From GCA-002050365 sp038235165 (lineage in GTDB: Bacteria > Acidobacteriota > Blastocatellia > Pyrinomonadales > Pyrinomonadaceae), in contig JBBSUG010000007.1 of assembly GCA_038235165.1 (NCBI GenBank), forward strand, positions 1 to 64,000: a DNA stretch of 64,000 bases. Reading direction: 5' to 3'. The first letter of the stretch is position 1. Every line of letters starts with the position of its first letter. Both the position numbers and the translations under genes were made by a program. Shown one piece after another: positions 43,234 through 52,584 of this stretch. The notes under the pieces are model-generated. The model saw nothing but the letters and a program-made list of their open reading frames with translations, did no database searches and had not been told where the DNA came from.

Positions 43234-44043
43234 TTATTTGATGAGCGCATTTTTAATCAATTTAAAAAACAAACTGTCCGGCAAAATTTTCCGCGCCGTC
43301 AACATTCCTTTCGTGTTCACGTCGTAACGCAATTTCCACGAATCGTCGGTGACAGACTTATAAATCACTTCGGCGACGACCGAACCGTCCGGTGCGTCCG
43401 CGCCCGCTTTCTGTATGTTCGGCATCACTTTTTCGATGAATTGATCGTAAACGGTCAGATTTTGTTTGCGCGTGAGGTCTTGCGAACGGTCGTAAAAATC
43501 TGTTTTGATTGGTCCCGGTTCGATAATTTTTATTTTGATGCCGAACTGTTTGACTTCGTATTGAAGTGATTCCGAAAAACCTTCGACCGCCCATTTTGTC
43601 GAGTGATAAAGGCTGTACAGCGGAAACGTGACGCGCCCGCCGACGGAGGCGACGTTGACGATAGTTCCCTTTTTTTGTTCGCGGAAATACGGCAAAATTT
43701 CGCGGCAGACGTTCATCAGCCCGAACACATTCGTTTGAAACTGTTTCTCGATTTGTTCCGGTGTTGCCGCTTCAAACGCGCCGACGAGTCCGTAACCGGC
43801 GTTATTGACAATCGCATCAATCTGTCCGAACTTATTCAAAACTTCCTCAATCGCCGTTTGAATAGATTTAATATCAGTCACATCGAGCCGAAAAGTTTCG
43901 ATGTCGGCGATTTTCTGCAAATCCGCTACTTTGTCCGGGTCGCGCATCGTCGCCGCGACTTTCCAGTTTTTCGTTTGAAAAAGTTTCGCCGTCTCCTTGC
44001 CGATGCCGCTCGACGCGCCGGTGATTAGAATTACTTTATCCAT
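43234..44043 (-). CDS. Short-chain dehydrogenase/reductase
   Basis: The 269-residue product starts at the ATG at 44043 (MDKVILITGASSGIGKETAK). The cofactor motif TGASSGIG, the NNAG motif VNNAGYG, and catalytic Ser-Tyr-Lys (VASVGG, LYHSTK) are intact, as in classical SDRs. NADP(H) or NAD(H) preference and substrate are not readable. A TATAAT lies about 27 nt ahead of the ATG on the minus strand. It is divergent from the nuclease gene at 44185. Confidence 0.9.
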   Translation of the reverse strand: MDKVILITGASSGIGKETAKLFQTKNWKVAATMRDPDKVADLQKIADIETFRLDVTDIKSIQTAIEEVLNKFGQIDAIVNNAGYGLVGAFEAATPEQIEKQFQTNVFGLMNVCREILPYFREQKKGTIVNVASVGGRVTFPLYSLYHSTKWAVEGFSESLQYEVKQFGIKIKIIEPGPIKTDFYDRSQDLTRKQNLTVYDQFIEKVMPNIQKAGADAPDGSVVAEVIYKSVTDDSWKLRYDVNTKGMLTARKILPDSLFFKLIKNALIK

Positions 44044-44172
44044 ATATTTCGTCAATCGCTTTTGCTCGTAAATATTATAATGCACATCAACGAAATATCT
44101 ACGACGAATGTTCATTTGACCTTTGACTGATTAACGATTTGTGACTCTTTAGTTGTTTGTGCGAATTTTTCG

Positions 44173-44178
44173 TATAAT
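44173..44178 (+). promoter_or_regulatory. -10 element of a likely leaderless transcript
   Basis: TATAAT lies 6 nt before the ATG at 44185, so transcription would start at the ATG itself. No Shine-Dalgarno sequence is present. Confidence 0.45.
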
Positions 44179-44184
44179 AGATTT

Positions 44185-45432
44185 ATGAAGTTCCTACACA
44201 TCTCGGACGTACATCTCGGCTGCACCCGTTATCAATTAAATGAGTCGCCGCGTGATTTTTTCGACGCTTGGATTGACGTTTTGCAAAAATATGCGATTGG
44301 CGAACAGGTGGATTTTGTGATAATGTGCGGCGATTTTTTTCATAAGCGTAATGTGCCGCCGGAGACGATGAATTATGCTTTTGCCGGTCTCAGTCTGCTC
44401 AAAGACGCGGGAATTCCGGTCGTTTCAATTGAAGGAAATCACGATCAAAAACATAATGACAGCGATTACAGCTGGCTGCGTTCGCTTTCAAATTGGAATC
44501 TGGTTCATTTGATCGAGCCGAAAAATGTTGACGGCAAATTTGTTTATGAGCCGTGGAACGAAGACGAAAAACAGGGCGGATTTATTGACATCGGGCGGGC
44601 GCGGATTTTCGGTTCGGATTGGTTCGGCGCGTCGGCAAACTGGGCGATTCCGATGCTCACCGAAGCGATGAAGGATCATCAGCGCGACGGGGCATTTAAT
44701 ATTTTGCTGCTCCACACCGACGTTGAAGGACATCAAACGCACCCGATTCCGGCGTTGACGATTGCTAATTTGACTGAACTCAAATCCGTCACGGATTACG
44801 TCGGTCTCGGACACACACACAAGGCTTATGAAATTGATAATTGGGCGTTTAATCCCGGCTCTTTGGAAGTGACGAGCATTGACGAATACCGCGAAACTCG
44901 CGGCGCGTGGCTCGTCGAAGTTGATGAAAGCAAACAAGTGACGGCGAAGCACGTCACCGATTATCGCCAGCGTTCATTTCAGCGTTTGAGTTACGACGTT
45001 TCCAAATGCGCTCAGGCGAACGAGGTGACGAACGGCGTGTTAAATCTGGTCAGAAACGAAGCGCGTCCGGCTGAAACGGATCAGCCGCAGCCGATTATCG
45101 AAATAACTTTGCGCGGGCATCTCGGTTTTCCGAACTCAAATCTCGAACTAAACAAAATCCGCGAGGAAGCGCAAAAGCTAACCGACGCGCTGCACGTACG
45201 CCTGAAAAACCACACCGCGCCGATTGAATACGCGCTGGCGGCGGATGTCGGCGAAGACGTTTCGCGCGAAAAACTCGAACGCCGCGTCGTCGAAGATTTA
45301 ATCATCCGCGACAACCGCTACAAATCGCGCGTCGAAGACATTTCCGATGCCGTCATCGGCGCGAAAAGAATGGCTCTGAGTGACGATTCGCCGGATAAGA
45401 TTGCGGATTTCATCGCGCTGAAAATAGTCTAG
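44185..45432 (+). CDS. Mre11/SbcD-type DNA repair exonuclease
   Basis: The 415-residue product is a metallophosphoesterase. The five signature blocks are clear: FLHISDVHLGC, IMCGDFFHKRNVPPE, IEGNHDQKH, LLLHTDVEGHQTH and GLGHTHKAYEID. SbcD/Mre11 nucleases process DNA ends and hairpins, normally with an SbcC/Rad50 ATPase. No sbcC gene lies beside it. The following gene (LON domain) starts 66 nt downstream after an inverted repeat. A hairpin-cleaving nuclease in a palindrome-rich genome region is a plausible setting, as inference. Confidence 0.9.
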   Translation: MKFLHISDVHLGCTRYQLNESPRDFFDAWIDVLQKYAIGEQVDFVIMCGDFFHKRNVPPETMNYAFAGLSLLKDAGIPVVSIEGNHDQKHNDSDYSWLRSLSNWNLVHLIEPKNVDGKFVYEPWNEDEKQGGFIDIGRARIFGSDWFGASANWAIPMLTEAMKDHQRDGAFNILLLHTDVEGHQTHPIPALTIANLTELKSVTDYVGLGHTHKAYEIDNWAFNPGSLEVTSIDEYRETRGAWLVEVDESKQVTAKHVTDYRQRSFQRLSYDVSKCAQANEVTNGVLNLVRNEARPAETDQPQPIIEITLRGHLGFPNSNLELNKIREEAQKLTDALHVRLKNHTAPIEYALAADVGEDVSREKLERRVVEDLIIRDNRYKSRVEDISDAVIGAKRMALSDDSPDKIADFIALKIV

Positions 45433-45434
45433 GA

Positions 45435-45490
45435 AGTCTGGAAAGTCCGGGAAGTAAATCGGTTTTACAACTTTCGAGACTTTCCAGACT
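45435..45490. repeat. Inverted repeat between nuclease and LON-domain genes
   Basis: AGTCTGGAAAGTC and GACTTTCCAGACT are perfect complements. It lies between two same-strand genes, so it may be an intrinsic attenuator or simply a repeat. Confidence 0.6.
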
Positions 45491-45498
45491 AAATCATT

Positions 45499-46197
45499 AT
45501 GTCAGAATTATTAGAAAAAGTAAGCGGCATCAAACATTTGCCGCTGTTTCCGTTGTCGCTCGTGCTGCTGCCGAACGAGATTTTGCCGCTTCATATTTTT
45601 GAGCCGCGCTACCAGCAAATGCTCAAAGATGTCACGCTCGACAAGAATATTTTCGGCGTATCTTATTTTGAACCGCGTGAGGATTTTATCGAAAAACCGG
45701 CGACGGGAACAATCGGCTGCGCGGCGGAAGTGCGCGAATCGCAGACGATGCCGGACGGACGCTCGAACGTGCTGACCATCGGCGTAATTCGCTATCGTTT
45801 GATTGATTATATCGAAGCGGGCGAACCGTATCTGGTCGGCGATGTCGAGTTTTTTGAAGACGAAGAGGAAGACGAAAACATTCTCAATCCGTTGGCGGAC
45901 GAAGTTTTCACGCTCTTTCGGCGCGTCGCCAAAGCCGCGTACAAACTCAGCGGCGAACGCGGCGTGTTTCCCGACGTGCAGCAAACCGAACCGCAGGCTC
46001 TTTCGTTTCTCGTGACGGCGGCGTTTAATCTCGAACCCGAATTGAAATACCAATTGCTCGAAACGCAGTCAACCATCGAACGACTGACGCGGCTGCGCGA
46101 GATTTTGAATCAAACCGTTGATAAAATGGAAGAAAGCGCGGACATTCATAAAATTTCCAAAACGAACGGACACAGCAAAAAGAAACTGGATATTTGA
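45499..46197 (+). CDS. LON substrate-binding domain protein
   Basis: The 232-residue product carries the N-terminal domain of Lon (LPLFPLSLVLLPNEILPLHI, FEPRYQQMLKDV, then GTIGCAAEV) and a helical C-terminal part, but no ATPase or protease. Such stand-alone LON-domain proteins are widespread and of unknown role, perhaps in substrate recognition. It has no close ribosome site. A long palindromic element follows its stop. Confidence 0.85.
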   Translation: MSELLEKVSGIKHLPLFPLSLVLLPNEILPLHIFEPRYQQMLKDVTLDKNIFGVSYFEPREDFIEKPATGTIGCAAEVRESQTMPDGRSNVLTIGVIRYRLIDYIEAGEPYLVGDVEFFEDEEEDENILNPLADEVFTLFRRVAKAAYKLSGERGVFPDVQQTEPQALSFLVTAAFNLEPELKYQLLETQSTIERLTRLREILNQTVDKMEESADIHKISKTNGHSKKKLDI

Positions 46198-46199
46198 TC

Positions 46200-46527
46200 G
46201 TCGGAGTGCGAAAGTCTCGTCCGCCAGTCGGAGCGCGGACGGCTCGTCCGCTTCAACGCCAACAAAGCGATTCGCTGAATACGTGCGCCAACAGATTATT
46301 ATATTGACAACGAATTCAACGCCGCGCCGTGCCAATGTCGGTAAGGTCAGTCGCTGCAAGTGTTTACCCGTTTAGAATTTGGTGACAATCACGTTGCGGC
46401 GAGTTGTTGCAAGCATTTATTTGTTCGACATTTGTTGATAATGCAGCCAACGCTTGCTTTGCTGCGTTGGGCGGACGAGCCGCCCGCGCTCCGACTGATT
46501 GACTGGCGAGACTTCCACGCTCCGACT
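46200..46527. mobile_element. MITE-like palindromic element, copy 3 (nested ends)
   Basis: Each arm holds two successive end units: CGGAGTGCGAAAGTCTCGTC with CGGAGCGCGGACGGCTCGTC on the left, and their complements, in reverse order, on the right. The interior resembles copy 1 (GTTGCAAGCATTTAT). It ends 8 nt before the CheB-CheR start, so it must lie within or next to that gene's promoter. Confidence 0.65.
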
Positions 46528-46535
46528 CAAAAATT

Positions 46536-49500
46536 ATGGCGAAAGATACCGTGAAAAAAAGTGAGAAGCAAAAACCGCACGGGGATTTTATCGTCGTGGG
46601 AATCGGCGCGTCGGCGGGCGGGGTGAAGGCGCTGCAAAATTTTTTCGCCGCGATGCCGGCAGACAGCGGAATGGCGTTCGTCGTCATTCTCCATCTTGCG
46701 CCGAATCACGAAAGCAGTCTGCCGCAAATTCTGCAAACGCAGACGACGATGCCGGTCGTGCAGGTTAACGAAACTCATAAAGTCGAACCGAATCACGTTT
46801 ACGTTATTTCGCCGAATCATCAACTGGAAATGGTGGACGGCGTGATTCGCCCCGCCGACGTGGAGCGTCCGCACGGCAACCGTGTTGCCATTGATACGTT
46901 TTTTCGCACGCTCGCCGAGGCGTATGAACGCAACGCCGTCTGCATCGTGTTGAGCGGAACCGGGGCGGACGGCACGCTCGGTCTCAAGCGCATTAAGGAA
47001 AGCAGCGGTTTCGCCATCGTGCAGAACCCGGACGATGCCGAATATGACGGGATGCCGCGCAGCGCAATCGAGACGCATTTAGCCGATTGGGTTCTGCCCG
47101 TCAGCGAAATGCCGGAAAAACTGCTCGGTTTTCGTGACAGTTCACAGCGGTTTCATTTGACTGACGGCGACGACCGCAAAGTCGCCGAGGGAATCAATGC
47201 CGACGAATCGCTGCGCGAAATTTTGACGTTGCTGCGAATTCGTACCGGACACGATTTTTCCAATTACAAAACGCCGACGCTCGTGCGCCGCATCGCCCGC
47301 CATTTGCAGATTCACGAACTCGAAGACATTCCTTCATATCTCGACTTTCTGCGCGATAATCCCGAAGAAATTCAATCGCTGCTGAAAAACCTGCTGATTA
47401 ACGTGACCAATTTTTTCCGCGATAAAGAGGCTTTCGACGCGCTCGAAAAGCTGGTCGTGCCGAATCTTTTCGCCGGTAAAACATCAAAAGACACAATTCG
47501 CATCTGGTCGGCGGGCTGCGCGTCCGGCGAAGAAGCGTATTCGCTGGCGATGCTGTTCAGCGAATACGCCTACAATCAGGCTGACCCGCCGAAGATACAA
47601 ATTTTTGCCACCGATGTTGACGACGAGGCGATTGCCGAAGCCCGCGAACACCGTTACCCGGAAACCATCGCGGCGGATGTTTCGCCGGAACGTCTGAAGC
47701 GTTTTTTCGTCCGGGAAGGCAACTTTTACCGCGTCCGCAAAGAATTGCGCGAAATGGTTTTGTTTGCGCCGCACAACATTCTGCGCGACCCGCCATTCTC
47801 GCGGCTCGATCTGGTTTCGTGCCGTAATCTGCTGATTTATCTCAACCGCGATACGCAGGAAAGCGTGCTGCAAATTTTTCATTTCGCCGTCAATACGCAC
47901 GGTTATCTTTTTCTCGGCAATTCCGAATCAGCCGAAAATGTGGCGATGCTGTTCGCGCCGGTTGATAAAAAACAGCGTATTTACTCGCGTCGTCCGGCGC
48001 AGTCTGCGCCGCTGCCGCTGAAAATGCCGATAGCCGGGAAATGGACTGTGCCGCTGCCCGAAAGAAAAGTCGAGGACGAACGCGAACAGGCGTTCGCGCT
48101 GACCGAAGCACATTACAAATTTTTGGGAAAATACGCGCCGCCTTCGATTCTCGTCAATCACGATTTTGATATTTTGTATATGAGCGAATCGGCGGGGCGT
48201 TACCTGCGTTTTGCGGGCGGGGAACCTTCAAAAAACCTGCTCAAATTAATCAACCCGGATTTGCTGCCCGACGTTCGCGCCGCGCTGTTTGCCGCCCAGC
48301 GCGAAGGCATGTCTTCCGATTATCCGAACATTCACATGGTCATCAACGACGAACCGACGCTGATTAGCTTGATCGTTCGCGCGGCTGGTGCGGACGATGA
48401 AATGCCGGATTCGCTGCTCGTAGTTTTCAACGAACATCAGTCCGCTGAACACCAGGAAACGGCTGTCATCGCCGACCGTGATGAAGCGATGGAGGCGGTG
48501 GTCAGCCGTCTCGAAGACAGTTTGCGCCGCACCAAGCAGAGTTTGCGTTCGACGATTGAACAGCAGGAAACTTCGAGCGAAGAACTTAAAGCCTCGAACG
48601 AAGAATTACAAGCGATCAACGAGGAACTGCGCTCGGCGACTGAAGAATTGGAGACGAGTAAAGAAGAACTGCAATCGGTTAATGAAGAACTAACGACCGT
48701 CAACTACGAACTCAAAGAGAAGATCGAAGAAACCGTCCGCTCCAATTCCGATATGCAGAATTTGATGGCGGCGACCGAAATCGCCACTATTTTTCTCGAC
48801 CGCGATCTGCAAATTAAACTTTACACGCCGACGGTACAGAAAATTTTCAACATCACGCCCTCGGATATCGGGCGACCGCTCGAACATTTCACTAACAAAC
48901 TGCAATACCAGGAATTAAAGGCGGACGCGGCGGACGTTCTTCAAACACTGAAAACCATCGAACGTGAAATTTACGATAAAAATGACCGTTGCTACCTGGC
49001 GCGTTTTCACCCGTATTTGACAACGGACAATCGAATCAACGGCGTAGTTCTGAATTTCATAGACATCAGTTTGCGAAAACTGGCGGAGGAAAATCTGCGC
49101 CGTTCCGAACAGCGTTTTCGCGCCATTTTTAACCAGACGACCGCCGGTATTATGATGACTGATTTGACGGGAAAATACACTTTCGTCAACGATTGTTTCT
49201 GTGAAATGACCGGCTACACCCGCACTGAATTATTGCAGAAGAGCATTGAAGACGTGACAGACCCGGAAGATTTACCGCGCAATCTCGAACTTTTCGAGCA
49301 GTTGAAGCAGACGGGCGAGCCGTTCACGCTCGAAAAACGCTATCGCTGCAAAGATGGTTCGAGTCTCTGGGTCAGGAACAGCGTTTCGCTGGTGCGCGAC
49401 GAAGCGGAGGGAAATAATTACGCGGCGGCGGTTTCGATGGATATTTCCGAGCGCAAAGCGAATGAAGAATCCATCCGTTTTCAGGCGCATCTGCTCAATA

Positions 49501-50876
49501 CGGTCGAACAGTCGGTAATCGCCGCCGATTTGGACGGAAAAGTTACTTACTGGAATGGATTCGCCGAAAAACTCTACGGCTGGACGGCGAAAGAAGCCGT
49601 CGGACGAAATATTATGGAGTTGAATACGCCAGAGGAATCAATCGAACGCGGCGAGAAAATTATGGCGAATTTGCGGCGCGGCAAAAGCTGGAGCGGAGAA
49701 TTCATTTTGCGGCAGCGCGGCGGAAAGTTGTTCACGGCTCACGTCATCAATTCACCGGTAACTGACAACAAGGGAACTTTAATCGGGGTTGTCGGCGTTT
49801 CGATTGATATTTCGCCGCGCAAACAGGTTGAAGAAAGTCTGCGCCGTTCCGAAGAACGCCTGCGCCTGATTACGGAAAGCACGACCGATTACTTGATTAT
49901 GGCGACTGACCTCAACGGATTAATCACAGACTGGAATCCGGGCGCGGAAGAGATTATCGGTTACACGAAGAAGGAAGCAATCGGGCAGCCTGCCGCGATT
50001 ATCTTCACGCCGGAAGACCGGGAAAATAATATTCCGCAGAAAGAGATGCAGACTGCGCTCAAAAAAGGACGCGCCGAAGACGAACGATGGCATCTTCGCA
50101 AAGACGGCACGCGATTTTACGCTTCGGGCGTGATGACCACGCTGACCGACGACGAAGTGCAAGGTTTTGTTAAAATTGCCCGCGATATGACCGGGAAAAT
50201 CGCAACGGAAAACGCTCTGCGCGAAAAGGAAACATTGCAGCGGCTGATTATCGGACAGGAAGACGAACGCCGCCGTATCGCCCGCGACATTCACGATCAT
50301 CTCGGACAGCAGATGACCGCGCTGCGCCTGAAACTCGAGAAACTCAAAAATATGTGCGACGATAAGATATTGTGCGACGAAATTAGCAAAGCCGATGAAA
50401 TCGCCGCCGCGCTCGACTCCGATGTTGATTTTCTCGCGTGGGAACTGCATCCCGCCGCGCTCGATGATTTGGGTTTAAAGATGACGCTCGAAAATTACGT
50501 GAAGGGATGGGCGGAACATACCGGGGTAAAAACCGAATATCACACGATAGGCATTGGTAAAACGAGTTTCGGCTGCGAAATTGAAACCAATCTCTACCGC
50601 ATCGCGCAGGAAGCGATGAATAATATCTACAAACACGCCGGAGCGAAAAATGTGTCCGTGCTGCTCGAAAAACGCAAAAATAAAATCATTCTGATTGTCG
50701 AAGACGACGGTATCGGCTTTGACGTTGAGGATAAAAACACGAAAGGTAAAGGCATCGGTTTGGTCGGAATGTACGAACGCGCCGTGCTTTTAGGCGGCGA
50801 ACTGGAAATCGAATCGGTCACAGGCAAAGGAACGACCATCTTCGCCCGCGTCCCGACGAATCTGACAAAAACTTAG
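46536..50876 (+). CDS. CheB-CheR fusion with PAS domains and histidine kinase core
   Basis: The 1446-residue product combines four functions. CheB methylesterase: Ser26 in GIGASAGG, His53 in VILHLAPNHES, and Asp in LSGTGADGT. CheR methyltransferase: LRIRTGHDFSNYKTPTLVRR, then WSAGCASGEEAYSLAMLF with the SAM-binding region. A coiled coil follows (SSEELKASNEELQAINEEL), then four PAS/PAC units. The C-terminus is a HisKA_3 kinase with RRRIARDIHDHLGQQM and HATPase (NIYKHAGAKNV, DDGIGFDV). It lacks a transmembrane segment and there is no chemoreceptor gene nearby. It is followed, 203 nt on, by a LuxR-type response regulator, the usual partner of HisKA_3 kinases. Confidence 0.95.
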   Translation: MAKDTVKKSEKQKPHGDFIVVGIGASAGGVKALQNFFAAMPADSGMAFVVILHLAPNHESSLPQILQTQTTMPVVQVNETHKVEPNHVYVISPNHQLEMVDGVIRPADVERPHGNRVAIDTFFRTLAEAYERNAVCIVLSGTGADGTLGLKRIKESSGFAIVQNPDDAEYDGMPRSAIETHLADWVLPVSEMPEKLLGFRDSSQRFHLTDGDDRKVAEGINADESLREILTLLRIRTGHDFSNYKTPTLVRRIARHLQIHELEDIPSYLDFLRDNPEEIQSLLKNLLINVTNFFRDKEAFDALEKLVVPNLFAGKTSKDTIRIWSAGCASGEEAYSLAMLFSEYAYNQADPPKIQIFATDVDDEAIAEAREHRYPETIAADVSPERLKRFFVREGNFYRVRKELREMVLFAPHNILRDPPFSRLDLVSCRNLLIYLNRDTQESVLQIFHFAVNTHGYLFLGNSESAENVAMLFAPVDKKQRIYSRRPAQSAPLPLKMPIAGKWTVPLPERKVEDEREQAFALTEAHYKFLGKYAPPSILVNHDFDILYMSESAGRYLRFAGGEPSKNLLKLINPDLLPDVRAALFAAQREGMSSDYPNIHMVINDEPTLISLIVRAAGADDEMPDSLLVVFNEHQSAEHQETAVIADRDEAMEAVVSRLEDSLRRTKQSLRSTIEQQETSSEELKASNEELQAINEELRSATEELETSKEELQSVNEELTTVNYELKEKIEETVRSNSDMQNLMAATEIATIFLDRDLQIKLYTPTVQKIFNITPSDIGRPLEHFTNKLQYQELKADAADVLQTLKTIEREIYDKNDRCYLARFHPYLTTDNRINGVVLNFIDISLRKLAEENLRRSEQRFRAIFNQTTAGIMMTDLTGKYTFVNDCFCEMTGYTRTELLQKSIEDVTDPEDLPRNLELFEQLKQTGEPFTLEKRYRCKDGSSLWVRNSVSLVRDEAEGNNYAAAVSMDISERKANEESIRFQAHLLNTVEQSVIAADLDGKVTYWNGFAEKLYGWTAKEAVGRNIMELNTPEESIERGEKIMANLRRGKSWSGEFILRQRGGKLFTAHVINSPVTDNKGTLIGVVGVSIDISPRKQVEESLRRSEERLRLITESTTDYLIMATDLNGLITDWNPGAEEIIGYTKKEAIGQPAAIIFTPEDRENNIPQKEMQTALKKGRAEDERWHLRKDGTRFYASGVMTTLTDDEVQGFVKIARDMTGKIATENALREKETLQRLIIGQEDERRRIARDIHDHLGQQMTALRLKLEKLKNMCDDKILCDEISKADEIAAALDSDVDFLAWELHPAALDDLGLKMTLENYVKGWAEHTGVKTEYHTIGIGKTSFGCEIETNLYRIAQEAMNNIYKHAGAKNVSVLLEKRKNKIILIVEDDGIGFDVEDKNTKGKGIGLVGMYERAVLLGGELEIESVTGKGTTIFARVPTNLTKT

Positions 50877-50905
50877 GCGGAAGTGTTGGGAGTTTGTTTA
50901 AAATA

Positions 50906-50976
50906 TCAGTAGCCCGACTGTAAAGGAGTGCTTAGAAGTTGATGAACAAAGCCCTCCTTTACAGTCGGGCTACTGA
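50906..50976. terminator. Palindromic hairpin after the CheB-CheR kinase
   Basis: TCAGTAGCCCGACTGTAAAG and CTTTACAGTCGGGCTACTGA are a perfect 20-bp pair, extended by GAG/CTC. There is no clear T run, so a repeat element is also possible. Confidence 0.55.
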
Positions 50977-51040
50977 CACAGCCAAGTTTACAATGCACGG
51001 CAATAACTGTGAGTGCTGAGTATTGTATGAACTTCTTTGA

Positions 51041-51065
51041 TTTGGAATCTGGAATCTGGAATTTT
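51041..51065 (+). repeat. TTTGGAATCTGGAATCTGG tandem repeat
   Basis: Three degenerate TGGAATC units lie just before the response regulator's ribosome site. Same family as the in-frame copies in nadB and the desaturase gene. Confidence 0.6.
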
Positions 51066-51079
51066 AATAGAGGAGAAAG

Positions 51080-51736
51080 ATGACCGTTAAACTACGCATT
51101 CTGCTCGCCGAAGATCACCTGATTGTCCGCGAAGGCATCAAGCTGCTGATTAATTCGCAGTCCGATATGGAAGTCGTCGGCGAAGCGGACAACGGCGAAA
51201 TCGTCGTCAAAAAAGCAAAGGAACTCAATCCCGACCTGATCGTGCTGGATATTTCGATGCCGGGAGTCAACGGGTTAAAAGCGGCGGAAAAACTACAAAA
51301 AGTTTGCCCGCAAATAAAGATTCTGACTCTCACGCGCCACACCGACGACGGTTATTTGCAGCAGTTGATTCAAGCCGGAGTCGCTGGATATATTCTCAAG
51401 CAAAGTGCGCCGACGGAGTTGATCGGAGCGATTCGCACCGTCAGCAGCGGCGACAGCTTTATAGACAAATCTCTCACGAAAAAAGTGATGGGCGGTTACG
51501 TCAGTCGCGCCGCCTCGTTAAAAGGTGAGAGAAAAACCGAACTTACCGCCCGTGAAACCGAAATTCTGCGTCTCATCGCGTGGGGTTACAGCAACAAGGA
51601 AATCGCTGCCCGAAACTCGATCAGCACCAAAACCGTCGAAGCTCACAAAGCCAATGCGATGCGGAAACTCGACATCGGCAGCCGGATAGACATCGTGCGC
51701 TACGCCATTCTCAAAGGCTGGCTTCAGGATAATTAA
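51080..51736 (+). CDS. NarL/FixJ-type response regulator
   Basis: The 218-residue product has ribosome site AGAGGAG before the ATG. Receiver domain: acidic pocket AEDH, phospho-acceptor Asp57 (LIVLDISMPG), Thr in LTLTRHTDDG and Lys in ILKQSAPTEL. LuxR-type DNA-binding domain at about 150-215 (LTARETEILRLIAWGYSNKE, then ISTKTVEAHKANAMRKL). It likely receives phosphate from the HisKA_3 kinase upstream, and its transcriptional targets are unknown. Confidence 0.95.
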   Translation: MTVKLRILLAEDHLIVREGIKLLINSQSDMEVVGEADNGEIVVKKAKELNPDLIVLDISMPGVNGLKAAEKLQKVCPQIKILTLTRHTDDGYLQQLIQAGVAGYILKQSAPTELIGAIRTVSSGDSFIDKSLTKKVMGGYVSRAASLKGERKTELTARETEILRLIAWGYSNKEIAARNSISTKTVEAHKANAMRKLDIGSRIDIVRYAILKGWLQDN

Positions 51737-52107
51737 GACAGTCAACCGTCAATCGTTCAAGGATTTTTCGCACCATTATTGTTTTTTGAGTCAGCGTATA
51801 ACCTTGATCGTTCGGCACGATTAACGATAATGCCCACCTGCTTGTAAGGGTTTTCCCCTATCAGAATATTCTAACTTCCCTATTTTATAATTTTCCCTGT
51901 TATGACAGATTAATAACACGCGATAATTAATTTGTTTTTTTTGTATGGGAAAACTAATTTTTATGGAATAGCCTGAGTCAATCGGGCGACCAATAACGAG
52001 CAAGGGGTAGGTGAGGCGGCTCGGAGGTTAAATCCGAGCCGTATTTCAATTTGTCATCGAAGCAAACCTGCTGATAATTTTTGCCGCAACCGGCACTTTT
52101 CTTCCTT
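51737..52107. other. Intergenic region with a hairpin
   Basis: Contains a GTCAACCGTCAATCG repeat run just after the stop and a perfect 9-bp hairpin (CGGCTCGGA/TCCGAGCCG, 52017-52041) followed by TATTT. A structured leader for the receiver gene is possible. No gene was seen. Confidence 0.5.
52017..52041 (+). terminator. Hairpin with 9-bp stem before the receiver gene
   Basis: CGGCTCGGA, loop GGTTAAA, TCCGAGCCG, then TATTT. It could terminate or attenuate the transcript that would enter the 52108 gene. Confidence 0.45.
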
Positions 52108-52584
52108 ATGATCGAGCCGCCTACCGTTAAAGACTTTTATCCGGCTAAACCATCGCCTCCGTCTCACTCCGTTTTTGAATATACCCCGCTTGTGCTGATT
52201 TCCGGTCAAGAGCCGGACACGCTTCTTCTTTATCGAACCGTGCTGGAAATGTGGAGATATCGCGTCATCGAAACTAAAAACCCGGAAGAACTGCTCAACA
52301 CCATCGAAAAAACACGGCCCGACGCGGTGTTGATGGATTTGACAATTTTTTTCGCTGACGGGATAAAAATTTTATCCCGTATCAGAGAGAAATTTGCTCT
52401 CGCCAGTCTTCCGATTATTTTACTTTCCGGTCACGCCCAGCCGGAATATTACCGGACGGCGATAAGTTCCGGCGCAGACGATTATCTGCTCAAACCGATC
52501 AGTTTTGAAACATTGGAAAAATCCTTGAAAAAGATATTTCTGAACCGCAGAGCAGTAAATCTCCCGGCAGGAGAAGTTTTATGA
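52108..52584 (+). CDS. Stand-alone receiver-domain protein
   Basis: The 158-residue product starts at the ATG at 52108. It has a receiver domain with phospho-acceptor Asp in VLMDLTIFFADG, the Ser/Thr in LLSGHAQ and Lys in YLLKPIS. The first acidic pair is replaced (ISGQEPD), so phosphorylation may be altered. There is a proline-rich N-terminal tail of about 30 residues and no output domain. The stop overlaps the start of the Crp-type gene by 4 nt (ATGA), indicating translational coupling and a joint role. Confidence 0.8.
   Translation: MIEPPTVKDFYPAKPSPPSHSVFEYTPLVLISGQEPDTLLLYRTVLEMWRYRVIETKNPEELLNTIEKTRPDAVLMDLTIFFADGIKILSRIREKFALASLPIILLSGHAQPEYYRTAISSGADDYLLKPISFETLEKSLKKIFLNRRAVNLPAGEVL

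Noticed and set aside
51960..52045. Riboswitch-like RNA ahead of the receiver gene
   Set aside because: Only one simple hairpin is seen; conserved motifs of cyclic-di-GMP or cobalamin riboswitches are absent.
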